From positions 1 through 22,729 of the forward strand of contig DJUV01000331.1 in the NCBI GenBank assembly GCA_002440625.1: a stretch of 22,729 bases of DNA, given 5' to 3'. This DNA comes from Rhodobacteraceae bacterium UBA6273. Its GTDB lineage: Bacteria > Pseudomonadota > Alphaproteobacteria > Rhodobacterales > Rhodobacteraceae. This document shows, one piece after another, positions 1-7,238 of this stretch. How positions within the stretch are numbered: the stretch's first letter is position 1; each line of letters opens with the position of its first letter. The notes under the pieces are model-generated. The model was given only the letters and a program-made list of their open reading frames with translations. It was not told where the DNA came from and did not search any database. Position numbers and translations under genes: made by a program.

Positions 1-125
1 TAGCCTTCCTCGCGCAGCGCCTTGCAGGCCTGAGCGCCTGAGTAGTCGAACTCGCAGGCCTGTCCGATGACGATGGGGCCGGCGCCGATGATCATGATCG
101 ACTTGATATCGGTTCTCTTCGGCAT
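1..125 (-). CDS. carB: Carbamoyl-phosphate synthase large subunit, N-terminal fragment (cut by window edge)
   Basis: The reverse strand reads [20 protein letters not shown] and continues with [17 protein letters not shown]. This is the conserved N-terminus of the CarB large subunit, including the [17 protein letters not shown] nucleotide-binding loop. The enzyme makes carbamoyl phosphate from bicarbonate, ATP and glutamine-derived ammonia for pyrimidine and arginine synthesis, in the cytoplasm with CarA. Only 41 complete codons of a protein that usually has about 1,070-1,100 residues are inside the window; the rest lies beyond position 1. The ATG at 123-125 has an AAGGGG-type ribosome binding site about six bases upstream. 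A plausible sigma-70 promoter lies at 155-182, so the gene need not depend on the upstream PAP2 gene. I am confident of the identity from the N-terminal motif alone. Confidence 0.93.
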   Translation of the reverse strand, partial: MPKRTDIKSIMIIGAGPIVIGQACEFDYSGAQACKALREEG

Positions 126-154
126 GCCGGACCCCTTCGCGCAAATTGTCGGGG

Positions 155-182
155 GTTATAGACAGAACGGGCCGGGGCGCAA
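155..182 (-). promoter_or_regulatory. Probable sigma-70 promoter of carB
   Basis: On the minus strand a -35 box TTGCGC (177-182) and a -10 box TATAAC (155-160) are separated by 16 bases. They lie just upstream of the carB start at 125 and inside the 77-base gap after the PAP2 gene. This comes from consensus matching only. Confidence 0.5.
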
Positions 183-202
183 GGGCGAACGACTGGCCAG
201 GC

Positions 203-1165
203 TCAGGCTGCCGCCAGCGCCTTGCCGGGGGGGTGGCGGCGCTGCGACGGGAAACGTTCGATGATGAGGACTACACAGGTCGCCATCACGGTGCCCGAGA
301 TGAGATCGGCCAGATAGTGACCGCCCCAGATCGGCGTCGCCGCGATCATGACAATCCCGTAGGCCAGTGCCGGCCAGAAGATCCAGGTGCGGCGCGCCAC
401 AAGGATCATCAGGACGGCCAGTGCAGTGTGGAGCGAGGGGAAGGTCACGAGGCCCGTCAGATGTTTGCTGCCGACGAGCATCGGCGTATCAAGCTGGCGC
501 ACGGCCCTTATCTCTTCGACGAAGTAGACGCCCGGCATTCCGGTGTAGCCAGCCCAGGTTTCCGGGTTCGCGTAGTCGGGAACCCAGAAGGCCGCGGCGC
601 CGATCGCCGGAAACAAGGCCCCGCCGACCAGACTGACAAGGCTGCAGATGATGGCGGCTTCGGTGAAGGTCCTGACCTTGTCATGCTGCCGCGACAGGAC
701 GAGCAGCACGAGGAAGATCAGCATCGCGCTGTTCAGCAGATTATAGGCCTTTTCCATCAGCAGCTGCAGGTTAGGGGCATTGCGCACCAGATCGAAATAG
801 CCAAGCCAGCTGAAGCCGAGCATTGGCCCCACCTTCGACAGCCAGTCATCGGCCAGGGGCATGGACGTGCCCTTGGAGAGATAGTCCATGGTGCGCAAGG
901 TGACGTTGGACGCGATGACAAGTGCTGCAAGTTCGAAAAGCCCGGCGGGAATGCGCAAGGCGGTGGCGAGACGCGCCCCCGCGGCCTCGCAGCGCCGGGC
1001 GACAAGGCGCAGGCAGCAACAGGCGACGGCCAGAAGGATGCAGAATTCGAACAGGGCGAGGTGGCCGGAATAGTCGATCTGATGCGGCTGAACGAAGGTC
1101 AGCGCCACGCAGAGAAGGTAGACGGCCAAGAGCAGAAACAGGAAGAATGGGCGCACGAAATACAT
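203..1165 (-). CDS. PAP2-superfamily membrane phosphatase (inositolphosphotransferase-like)
   Basis: This is a 320-residue polytopic membrane protein. Two active-site signatures of the PAP2 (phosphatidic acid phosphatase type 2) superfamily are visible near the C-terminus: FPSLHTA with PSLH at 243-246, and GGHYLADLISG with His283 and Asp287, which matches the HxxxD motif. Hydrophobic segments lie at about 6-25, 40-55, 78-90, 145-160, 170-190, 243-257 and 265-280. The family hydrolyses or transfers phosphate on lipid phosphates at the membrane; the substrate cannot be read from sequence. The long N-terminal hydrophobic region resembles the PAP2_3 (inositol phosphorylceramide synthase-like) subgroup. 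The ATG at 1163-1165 has GAGG five bases upstream. The gene is co-directional with carB but separated from it by a promoter-bearing gap, so I infer no functional link. Confidence 0.85.
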   Translation of the reverse strand: MYFVRPFFLFLLLAVYLLCVALTFVQPHQIDYSGHLALFEFCILLAVACCCLRLVARRCEAAGARLATALRIPAGLFELAALVIASNVTLRTMDYLSKGTSMPLADDWLSKVGPMLGFSWLGYFDLVRNAPNLQLLMEKAYNLLNSAMLIFLVLLVLSRQHDKVRTFTEAAIICSLVSLVGGALFPAIGAAAFWVPDYANPETWAGYTGMPGVYFVEEIRAVRQLDTPMLVGSKHLTGLVTFPSLHTALAVLMILVARRTWIFWPALAYGIVMIAATPIWGGHYLADLISGTVMATCVVLIIERFPSQRRHPPGKALAAA

Positions 1166-1350
1166 GCCGGCCTCGTAAGCGGAACCTCGTTATTGTTTCC
1201 TGTTTACAAGTGAATGAGCGGATGAAAAGGCGGGAATGTGGCAGACTTCTGGCGGGTGGCCGGACAAGTTGTCGCAGCTTGGTGCCGGTTTCAGCGGGGC
1301 TGCCGCGCGCCCGTTCGTCCGTCCGCGCCCCGCCCTCCGACAACGCGGCC

Positions 1351-1379
1351 TTGACTTCGCCGGCGGCTCGGGGTGTATC
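1351..1379 (+). promoter_or_regulatory. Probable sigma-70 promoter of aspS
   Basis: A -35 box TTGACT (1351-1356) and a -10 box TGTATC (1374-1379) are separated by exactly 17 bases, about 40 bases before the aspS start. The spacing and the -35 match are good. The rest of the 253-base gap between the divergent PAP2 and aspS genes shows nothing else I recognise. Confidence 0.6.
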
Positions 1380-1418
1380 GGCGCCGACCGGAAGTCCGCC
1401 TCGTGAAAGGGGAGCGTC

Positions 1419-3191
1419 ATGCACGCCTACCGCAGCCATACCTGTGCCGATCTGAACAAATCCAATGCCGGAGAGACCGTGCGGCTGTCGGGATGGGTGC
1501 ATCGGGTGCGCGACCACGGCGGCGTGCTCTTCATCGACCTGCGCGACCACTACGGCATGACGCAGATCATCGCCGACAGCGACAGCCCGGCCTTTGCGGC
1601 GATCGAGAAGCTGAAAGCGGAAACCGTGGTCCGTGTCGATGGCCGCGTGAAGGCGCGCGATGCTGCGCTGGTGAACCCCAAGATCCCGACCGGCGAGATC
1701 GAGGTCTATGTGACCGAAGTCGAGGTCCTTGGCCCAGCCGAGGAACTGCCGCTGCCGGTCTTCGGCGATCAGGACTACCCCGAAGAGACGCGGCTGACCT
1801 ACCGCTTCCTCGACCTTCGCCGCGAAGGGCTGCACCGCAACATGATGCTGCGCTCGCGCGTGGTGAAGTCGATCAGGGATCGGATGTGGAGCAGGGGCTT
1901 CACCGAATTCCAGACGCCGATCATCACCGCGTCTTCGCCCGAGGGCGCGCGCGACTTCCTCGTCCCCAGCCGCCTGCATCCGGGCAAGTTCTACGCCCTG
2001 CCGCAGGCGCCGCAGCAGTTCAAGCAGCTGATCATGGTCGCCGGTTTCGACCGCTATTTCCAGATCGCGCCCTGCTTCCGAGACGAAGACCCGCGCGCCG
2101 ACCGCTCGCCGACCGACTTCTACCAGTTGGATGTCGAGATGAGCTTCGTCACGCAAGCCGATGTTTTCGCGGCCGTCCAGCCGGTCATTCAGGGCGTGTT
2201 CGAGGAATTCGGCGGCGACCGCCGGGTGAACCCGGACTGGCCGTTGATCTCATACGCGGACTCGGCGCTCTGGTATGGCACCGACAAGCCGGACCTCAGG
2301 AACCCGATCAGGATGCGGGTGGTTTCCGACCATTTCCGTGGCTCGGACTTCGCGATCTTCGCCAAACTGCTTGAGCAGGAAGGCACCGAGGTCCGCGCCA
2401 TTCCGGCGCCGGGTGGCGGGTCGCGCAAGTTTGCTGACCGGATGAACGCCTTCGCGCAGGGTCAGGGTCTGCCGGGCATGGGCTACATCTTCTGGCGGAA
2501 GGCCGAGGATGGGACGACTGAAGCCGCCGGCCCCATCGCCAAGGCGCTCGGGGCAAAGACCGAGGCGTTGCGGGCGGAGCTTGGCCTTGGGGAAGGCGAT
2601 GCCGTCTTCTTCGTCGCCGGCAAGCCAGAGACCTTCGAGGCTGTGGCGGGCCGCGCCCGGATGGAGATCGGGCGCGAGCTGGGGCTGATCGAGGAAGGCA
2701 CCTTCCGGTTCGCCTGGATCGTCGATTTCCCGATGTACGAGAAGACCGACGACGGCAAGATCGACTTTTCGCACAACCCCTTCTCGATGCCGCAGGGCGG
2801 GCTTGAGGCGCTGAATGGCGACCCCCTGAAGGTCAAGGCCTACCAGTATGACCTCGCCTGCAACGGCTATGAACTGGTGTCGGGCGGCATCCGCAACCAC
2901 ACGCCCGAGATCATGCTCAAGGCGTTCGAGCTTGCGGGCTACGGCCGGGACGAGGTCGAAAAGCGCTTCGGCGGCATGGTCAAGGCCTTCAAATACGGCG
3001 CCCCGCCGCACGGCGGCTGTGCCGCGGGCATCGACCGGATCGTGATGCTTCTGGCCGATACCGCGAATATCCGCGAGGTCATCATGTTCCCGATGAACCA
3101 GCGCGCCGAGGATCTGATGATGGGCGCCCCGTCCGAGCCGACGAACGAGCAGATGCGCGATCTGAAACTCAGGGTGATCCCGAAGGAGTGA
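1419..3191 (+). CDS. aspS: Aspartyl-tRNA synthetase (bacterial type, probably non-discriminating)
   Basis: This 590-residue protein is the usual length of bacterial AspRS. It attaches aspartate to tRNA(Asp) using ATP, in the cytoplasm. The N-terminal OB-fold anticodon-binding domain spans about 1-110. Class II motif 1 lies near [20 protein letters not shown], motif 2 at FRDED (about 220-224), and motif 3 contains GIDR at about 537-540. A GAD-type insertion sits between motifs 2 and 3. His33 in RDHGG aligns with the His (Pseudomonas His31) seen in non-discriminating enzymes rather than the E. coli Leu30. If it is non-discriminating, it would also make Asp-tRNA(Asn) for GatCAB, which is inference. 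The ATG follows AAAGGGGAG at good spacing. The gene is monocistronic, with its own promoter at 1351 and a terminator at 3217. Confidence 0.98.
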   Translation: MHAYRSHTCADLNKSNAGETVRLSGWVHRVRDHGGVLFIDLRDHYGMTQIIADSDSPAFAAIEKLKAETVVRVDGRVKARDAALVNPKIPTGEIEVYVTEVEVLGPAEELPLPVFGDQDYPEETRLTYRFLDLRREGLHRNMMLRSRVVKSIRDRMWSRGFTEFQTPIITASSPEGARDFLVPSRLHPGKFYALPQAPQQFKQLIMVAGFDRYFQIAPCFRDEDPRADRSPTDFYQLDVEMSFVTQADVFAAVQPVIQGVFEEFGGDRRVNPDWPLISYADSALWYGTDKPDLRNPIRMRVVSDHFRGSDFAIFAKLLEQEGTEVRAIPAPGGGSRKFADRMNAFAQGQGLPGMGYIFWRKAEDGTTEAAGPIAKALGAKTEALRAELGLGEGDAVFFVAGKPETFEAVAGRARMEIGRELGLIEEGTFRFAWIVDFPMYEKTDDGKIDFSHNPFSMPQGGLEALNGDPLKVKAYQYDLACNGYELVSGGIRNHTPEIMLKAFELAGYGRDEVEKRFGGMVKAFKYGAPPHGGCAAGIDRIVMLLADTANIREVIMFPMNQRAEDLMMGAPSEPTNEQMRDLKLRVIPKE

Positions 3192-3216
3192 GGCCTTCGC
3201 GGAGGCCGGAAATGCG

Positions 3217-3243
3217 AAAGGGCGCCGAGGGGCGCCCTTTTTT
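3217..3243 (+). terminator. Intrinsic terminator of aspS
   Basis: A perfect 10-base-pair stem, AAAGGGCGCC pairing with GGCGCCCTTT, closes a GAGG loop and runs into six T residues. It lies 26 bases after the aspS stop and is the strongest intrinsic terminator in the window. Its A/T-flanked stem could also work, more weakly, for the convergent small gene that ends at 3269. Confidence 0.92.
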
Positions 3244-3268
3244 CATCCGGTGATTGTTGCCTTGGCGC

Positions 3269-3397
3269 TCAGAACGCGCGGGCGGCTGTCGCTGCGACCG
3301 AAAAGGCCAGCGTCAGGGCACCGACCGAAAACACCGTCCAATGGGTGATGCGGGTCAGCTTTTCATTCGTCACAACGCGAAGAATCGTATCTTTCAT
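3269..3397 (-). CDS. Small single-pass membrane protein, 42 residues (hypothetical)
   Basis: The reverse strand encodes MKDTILRVVTNEKLTRITHW followed by TVFSVGALTLAFSVAATAAR and AF, then TGA. A charged N-terminus of about 20 residues leads into one hydrophobic helix (about 21-38), so this is a candidate small inner-membrane protein with its N-terminus in the cytoplasm. An AAAAGG ribosome binding site lies about 11 bases upstream of the ATG. The gene fills the gap between the aspS terminator and the divergent GNAT gene, which is otherwise unexplained. I do not recognise a family and propose no function. It could be a chance reading frame, but the start site, amphipathic layout and fit to the gap favour a real gene. 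Confidence 0.6.
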   Translation of the reverse strand: MKDTILRVVTNEKLTRITHWTVFSVGALTLAFSVAATAARAF

Positions 3398-3459
3398 CTC
3401 AAAAACAACCTTTTGCACTTCACGCCCCTGAGGGCTTCTTCAGTCTCCAATTTCGGGGC

Positions 3460-3481
3460 GGATTGCGGCAGGATTGCGGAA
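3460..3481. repeat. 11-base tandem direct repeat in a divergent intergenic region
   Basis: GGATTGCGGCA (3460-3470) is followed directly by GGATTGCGGAA (3471-3481), so the unit GGATTGCGG recurs at one helical turn. The pair lies between the small membrane protein (minus) and the GNAT gene (plus), where an operator would be expected. No regulator family is recognised from it. Confidence 0.55.
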
Positions 3482-3530
3482 ACCTGCGGACCGGCCTGAG
3501 GCATTTCCGGTGTCATTTCACGGCCCCCGG

Positions 3531-3558
3531 TTGCCGCGGCGAGGGCGCGGGGTATAGT
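3531..3558 (+). promoter_or_regulatory. Probable sigma-70 promoter of the GNAT gene
   Basis: TTGCCG (3531-3536) and TATAGT (3553-3558) are spaced by 16 bases. Transcription would start near 3565, leaving a leader of about 20 bases to the ATG at 3586. This supports that start over the ATG at 3565 and over longer open frames. Confidence 0.5.
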
Positions 3559-3585
3559 CGCGGGATGCGGCAAGCGGAGGCAGAG

Positions 3586-4302
3586 ATGGCGGAACGGAAG
3601 TTTGGCGACCCGGTCGGCAACTGGACGCCGCCGGAACGTCCGGGGCCTGAGCGGATCGACGGCAGCTATGTGCGGCTGGAGCGGTTTCAGCCGGCGCGCC
3701 ATGCCGAGGCGCTGCATGCTGCCAACATGATGGACGACGGGATCTGGGGCTATTTGCCCTACGGCCCCTTTGCCGATCGCGACGCCTATCGCGCCTGGGC
3801 GGACGGTGTGGCGGCGGGGAGCGATCCCCTCTTCTACGCAATCATCGACACGGCAACGGGGCGGGCCGGCGGCGTCGCCTCTTTCCTCAGGATCGATCCG
3901 AAGGCGGGGTCGATCGAGGTCGGCCATATCAACCTTGCGCCGGTTCTGCAGAAAAGCCGCGCCGCGACCGAGGCGATCTATCTTTTCATCCGCTGGGCCT
4001 TTGAGGCAGGCTATCGCCGCTTCGAATGGAAATGCGATGCGCTGAACCTGCCGTCGCGGCGCGCGGCGGAACGCTATGGGCTGAGTTATGAGGGTGTCTT
4101 CCGGCAGGCGACGGTTGTCAAGGGCCGGAACCGCGACACCGCCTGGTTCGCCGCCATCGACAAGGAATGGCCGGCACTGAGGAACGCATTCGAGACCTGG
4201 CTGGCGCCGGGGAACTTCGATGGCACCGGGCAGCAGCGGCAGAGCCTCGCCGATCTGACGCGGCCGATCCTCGTGACGCGCGATCCGGCGCTGCAAGGCT
4301 GA
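3586..4302 (+). CDS. GNAT-family N-acetyltransferase (RimJ/RimL-like)
   Basis: This 238-residue protein has a GNAT fold of the RimJ/RimL type. Visible parts are SYVRLERFQPARHAEALH (beta-1/alpha-1, about 27-44), SIEVGHINLAPVLQKSRAAT (the beta-4 to acetyl-CoA-binding alpha-3 region), and WKCDALNLPSRRAAERYGLS (the conserved N-x-x-S-x-x-x-x-x-x-x-G segment of beta-5/alpha-4). The family moves acetyl groups from acetyl-CoA to amines, often protein N-termini or amino-acid-like compounds; the substrate here is unknown. The chosen ATG has GGAGG six to seven bases upstream and fits the promoter at 3531. An in-frame ATG at 3565 would coincide with the predicted transcription start, so it is disfavoured. 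The gene converges on a response-regulator gene only three bases away. Confidence 0.85.
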   Translation: MAERKFGDPVGNWTPPERPGPERIDGSYVRLERFQPARHAEALHAANMMDDGIWGYLPYGPFADRDAYRAWADGVAAGSDPLFYAIIDTATGRAGGVASFLRIDPKAGSIEVGHINLAPVLQKSRAATEAIYLFIRWAFEAGYRRFEWKCDALNLPSRRAAERYGLSYEGVFRQATVVKGRNRDTAWFAAIDKEWPALRNAFETWLAPGNFDGTGQQRQSLADLTRPILVTRDPALQG

Positions 4303-4305
4303 CCT

Positions 4306-5007
4306 TCAGAAGGCCGCGCTGGCGGCGAGGCGGTCGCGGAGCAGGCCGGAGACGCGGTTGACCGGCGCGCTGCTTTGCCGGTCGGCCAGAAGGGCGGCAG
4401 CGGCGCGTCCGAGATCACTGTCACGGGCCGAAACCGCGAGCCCCGACAGGAAATGCGCCACATAGGCGAGATCGCCTTGCGCCTCAGGCGCGAGAAGGGC
4501 GGCGGCGCGGGCGAGGTCGTCGCGGAGTGCCGCGCGGTCGGGGGCGGGGCCGTCGGTCTGCGGCATAGCGGGCGTTGCGCGCGGCAGGTCGGGCAAGAGC
4601 GACAGCAGCATGTCGCGGAAGGCGCTGAGGCTTTCGACCGGCTTGGCGAGGAAGCGGTCGGCCCCGGCAGCGAGGGCCGCCGCCCCGGCGGTTGCATCCC
4701 CGCTCATCGCGATGATCGCAGGCAGGCGCGGGGTCTGCCGGGCGAGCGTGGCGACGAGGTCAAGGCCGGAGCCGTCTGGCAGCCCCAGATCGACGAGCGC
4801 GACGGTCGGCCTATAGCATTGCAGGTGGCGTTCCGCCGCGCGGAGGCAGTCGGCACGCCGGAGCCTCGCCCCCGAACGCAGGCACATCAGGCGGATCGCC
4901 TCAGATGCGAAGCGGCTGTCTTCGACCAGCAGCAGCGTCACGCCGTGGAGCGGAAATTCGGCATCGGGCGCGCGGCCCGGCAGCAGGTTGGAGATGGCGT
5001 CGGGCAT
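4306..5007 (-). CDS. Single-domain response regulator with C-terminal helical extension
   Basis: This 233-residue protein contains a receiver (REC) domain at about 22-140. The signature residues are all present: Glu29-Asp30 (LLLVEDS), the phospho-acceptor Asp73 (ALVDLGLPDGSG), Ser102 (IAMSGD) and Lys122 (FLAKP). The remaining 90 or so residues are Ala/Leu/Arg-rich and probably helical, without a recognisable DNA-binding, GGDEF or EAL domain. It probably passes a phosphorylation signal on by protein contact, or takes part in a phosphorelay. The ATG at 5005-5007 has AAGGGGG seven bases upstream; longer frames lack a comparable site. No histidine kinase is next to it, so it is an orphan in this window. 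The neighbouring mce gene is divergent. Confidence 0.83.
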   Translation of the reverse strand: MPDAISNLLPGRAPDAEFPLHGVTLLLVEDSRFASEAIRLMCLRSGARLRRADCLRAAERHLQCYRPTVALVDLGLPDGSGLDLVATLARQTPRLPAIIAMSGDATAGAAALAAGADRFLAKPVESLSAFRDMLLSLLPDLPRATPAMPQTDGPAPDRAALRDDLARAAALLAPEAQGDLAYVAHFLSGLAVSARDSDLGRAAAALLADRQSSAPVNRVSGLLRDRLAASAAF

Positions 5008-5089
5008 GGGAATCCCCCTTGGTCGGTCGCGGCCAGTAGGGCAGGTTTTGCCTAACGAAGCGTAAAGGTGCCTGCGGCGAAGGCATGGC

Positions 5090-5118
5090 TTGCGCCCCCC
5101 GCCTGCCCGGCACATAAG
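5090..5118 (+). promoter_or_regulatory. Possible sigma-70 promoter of mce
   Basis: TTGCGC (5090-5095) and CATAAG (5113-5118) are separated by 17 bases, ending 30 bases before the mce ATG. The -10 box is imperfect, so this is a moderate call from consensus only. Confidence 0.42.
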
Positions 5119-5147
5119 ACGGCAAGACCAGCCCCGGAGACCCCGCC

Positions 5148-5552
5148 ATGATCGGACGCCTGAACCATGTCGCCATCGCCGTGCCCGACCTCGCGGCGGC
5201 CTCGGCGCAGTATCGCGACACGCTCGGCGCCAGGGTCGGCGCGCCGCAGGACGAGCCGGATCACGGCGTGACGGTCGTGTTCATCGAACTCCCGAACACC
5301 AAGATCGAGCTTCTCTATCCCTTGGGCGAAAGCTCCCCGATCCAGGGGTTTCTCGACAAGAACCCCTCGGGCGGCATCCATCATGTCTGCTATGAGGTCG
5401 ATGACATCCTCGCTGCCCGTGATCGGCTGAAGGCCGCAGGCGCGCGGGTTCTGGGTAATGGCGAGCCGAAGATCGGCGCGCATGGCAAGCCGGTCCTCTT
5501 CCTGCATCCGAAGGATTTCAACGGCACCCTCGTGGAACTGGAGCAGGTCTGA
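5148..5552 (+). CDS. mce: Methylmalonyl-CoA epimerase
   Basis: This 134-residue protein has the vicinal-oxygen-chelate fold of methylmalonyl-CoA epimerase and the usual family length. It interconverts (2S)- and (2R)-methylmalonyl-CoA between propionyl-CoA carboxylase and methylmalonyl-CoA mutase. The expected metal and catalytic residues are visible: His7 (LNHVAIAV), Glu54 (KIELLYP), His79 (GIHHVCYEV) and Glu130 (GTLVELEQ). The family motifs SSPIQGFLDKNPSGGIHH and FLHPKDFNGTLVELEQ are intact. A GGAG ribosome binding site precedes the ATG. Its stop codon overlaps the start of the next gene (TGATG), so the two are probably co-translated. The mutase and carboxylase genes are not in this window. 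Confidence 0.95.
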   Translation: MIGRLNHVAIAVPDLAAASAQYRDTLGARVGAPQDEPDHGVTVVFIELPNTKIELLYPLGESSPIQGFLDKNPSGGIHHVCYEVDDILAARDRLKAAGARVLGNGEPKIGAHGKPVLFLHPKDFNGTLVELEQV

Positions 5553-5842
5553 TGAGTCTGACCGGTGGCATCGTCCTTTTCTCGGTGATCTGGTTCATCG
5601 TGTTCTTCATCGCGCTGCAGATCCGCCCCGACAGCCAGGCCGAGGCCGGAGAGATCGTGCCGGGGACGCCGGCCGGGGCGCCCGCCAATCTCAAGATGAA
5701 GCGCAAGGTGATCACGACCACGATGATCACCATCGTCCTCTGGTCGGTGATCGCGGGGGTGATCCTGTCGGGGGCAGTGACGCTGAAGGACATCGACTGG
5801 TTCGACCGGATGAACACGACGCCGCCGTCGGATCAGGGCTGA
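5552..5842 (+). CDS. DUF1467-family small membrane protein
   Basis: This 96-residue protein has two hydrophobic segments (about 5-25 and 55-78) joined by a polar loop, and the arrangement IVLFSVIWFIVFFIALQI at the N-terminus. That matches DUF1467, a family of two-helix membrane proteins common in alphaproteobacteria. Its start overlaps the mce stop by one base (TGATG), which implies translational coupling. The mce-DUF1467 pairing is something I recall from related genomes. No function is known, and the coupling does not prove a role in propionyl-CoA metabolism. Confidence 0.85.
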   Translation: MSLTGGIVLFSVIWFIVFFIALQIRPDSQAEAGEIVPGTPAGAPANLKMKRKVITTTMITIVLWSVIAGVILSGAVTLKDIDWFDRMNTTPPSDQG

Positions 5843-5859
5843 AGCGTCAGGCCGATTGC

Positions 5860-6561
5860 TCAAGCGGGGGGGGCGCGATCCTCGTCGCCCATCAGCCCGT
5901 GGACAAGATGGGTGAAGGCCGCCGCCGCGAGGACCGGCACGGCGATGTTGAGAAGCGGGATGGTCAGGAGGAAGGCGATGGCCACACCGGTCAGCGTGAC
6001 CGCCCCGGCGTTGGCCTGCCGCATCATCGCCGCGGGCGCTGCCGCCATGTGCCGCCGCGCCGCCATCTGGAAGAACTCCCGTCCCAGTAGCCAGCCGTTC
6101 GCGCCGTAGAAGAGGATCGGCGCCAGTGGCCCGATGAACGGGGTGAGGGCAAGGGTCAGGACCGCGACGCCAAGCGCCGCCGCGACGATGCCGAGCGAGG
6201 AAGGGATGCTTTCGAAAAAGTCCATCGCCGTGCCCGGACGGGCGGGGTAATGCACATCCTCGACCACATCGGCGACATTCTCGGCGAAGAGGCCGGAGAA
6301 GCCCGCCGCGACCGGGGCCATCAGGAAGAAGCCCATCAGCGGGAAAAGTGCCAGCGACCCCCAGGACAGGATCGTCGAGAGCGGCAAGGTCATGCCGAAG
6401 GGTATCGCCAGTGTTTCCGGCGCGAAGGCGCGAAGCACGAAGAAGGCGGCGGCCTGCAAGGCGATGAAGATCAGGATCGTCAGGCCGACGCCCTTTGCCA
6501 GCACGCCGAAGACGCGCGGGCGCAGCAGGTCGGTCCAGGCAAGGAAAAGCGCGCGGACCAT
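5860..6561 (-). CDS. EI24-domain (CysZ-like) membrane protein
   Basis: This 233-residue protein has about four to six hydrophobic segments (near 22-48, 65-92, 122-148 and 185-215). The layout and the motifs ALTPFIGPLAPILFYGANGWLL and REFFQ resemble the EI24/CysZ family, whose E. coli member is a sulfate permease. The Arg-Glu-Phe region after the GANGWLLGR turn is a family hallmark. Transport of sulfate is not shown here. The ATG at 6559-6561 lies four bases after the stop of the upstream nitroreductase gene, so the two form an operon. A longer reading frame upstream merely runs through that gene in another frame. The last codons contain an eight-G run on the plus strand (5866-5873). Confidence 0.8.
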   Translation of the reverse strand: MVRALFLAWTDLLRPRVFGVLAKGVGLTILIFIALQAAAFFVLRAFAPETLAIPFGMTLPLSTILSWGSLALFPLMGFFLMAPVAAGFSGLFAENVADVVEDVHYPARPGTAMDFFESIPSSLGIVAAALGVAVLTLALTPFIGPLAPILFYGANGWLLGREFFQMAARRHMAAAPAAMMRQANAGAVTLTGVAIAFLLTIPLLNIAVPVLAAAAFTHLVHGLMGDEDRAPPA

Positions 6562-6565
6562 CGGT

Positions 6566-7171
6566 TCAGCCGGCCCAGGTGATGAGCGAGGCCACATCGG
6601 GGCGCGGACGCTCTGGCGGTTCAACGCTTTCGCTGCCGATATGGACGAAGCCCACGACCCATTCGCCGGGCTGAAGGCCAAGCGCCTTTGTCGCGAAGGC
6701 ATGGTCATGCGCCGGCCAGCCCGTGAGCCAGCAGGCACCCCAGCCTGAGGCGAGGGCGGCATTGACGAGCGAAATGCCGACCGCCCCTGCCGACAGTATC
6801 TGTTCGATCTCCGGCACCTTCTCGGTCGAACGCGGCACGCGGATCACCGCCACCGCCAAGGGGCTTTCGCTGAACTGGGAGATGCCCTTGCCGGCCTGAT
6901 CCGCGGTCATGCCGGTCTTGTCGGCATGGCTTGCGGCTGCGGCTGCGAGGCGGTCAAGCCCGTCACGCTCAAGCACGATGAAACGCCAGGGTTCGAGCTT
7001 GCCGTGATCGGGGACGCGCGTTGCCGCCGTCAGGATCGGCATCAGTTCGGCGCGGTCCGGAGCCGGGGCGCGAAGGGTCTTGGCGGGCCGTGACCGGCGG
7101 GTCAACAGGAACTCCATCACCGTCTCGTTCCTGACGGCGGGGTTCACGGTGCCGGGGGGGATGTCTTTCAT
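6566..7171 (-). CDS. Nitroreductase-family protein (YdjA-like)
   Basis: This 201-residue flavoprotein is of the compact YdjA-type nitroreductase subgroup. Recognisable stretches are LLTRRSRPAKTL (FMN-binding RRS motif), AATRVPDHGKLEPWRFIVLE (the family A-x-x-x-PDH-x-x-x-x-PW-x-F pattern), EIEQILSAGAVGISLVNAAL and WGACWLTGW near the C-terminal half, then VVGFVHIG. Such enzymes bind FMN and reduce substrates with NAD(P)H as dimers in the cytoplasm; the natural substrate is unknown. The start ATG (7169-7171) has AAGGAG about nine bases upstream. The gene is followed four bases later by the CysZ-like gene and preceded, 67 bases away, by the amidohydrolase gene, so the three probably form one operon. 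Confidence 0.9.
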   Translation of the reverse strand: MKDIPPGTVNPAVRNETVMEFLLTRRSRPAKTLRAPAPDRAELMPILTAATRVPDHGKLEPWRFIVLERDGLDRLAAAAASHADKTGMTADQAGKGISQFSESPLAVAVIRVPRSTEKVPEIEQILSAGAVGISLVNAALASGWGACWLTGWPAHDHAFATKALGLQPGEWVVGFVHIGSESVEPPERPRPDVASLITWAG

Positions 7172-7238
7172 TTTCAAGGCTCCTTGGCGCCCGCCCCATA
7201 TCACGGCTCGGGCCTGCGATTTCAATGGTGGCACGGGG

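Noticed and set aside
846..2156. A 436-codon minus-strand frame overlapping aspS and the PAP2 gene
   Set aside because: It lies antisense to aspS and in another frame of the PAP2 gene; the peptide is low-complexity and lacks motifs.
3254..3499. An 81-codon plus-strand frame after aspS
   Set aside because: It starts in the aspS terminator region without a ribosome binding site and is antisense to the better supported 42-residue membrane protein.
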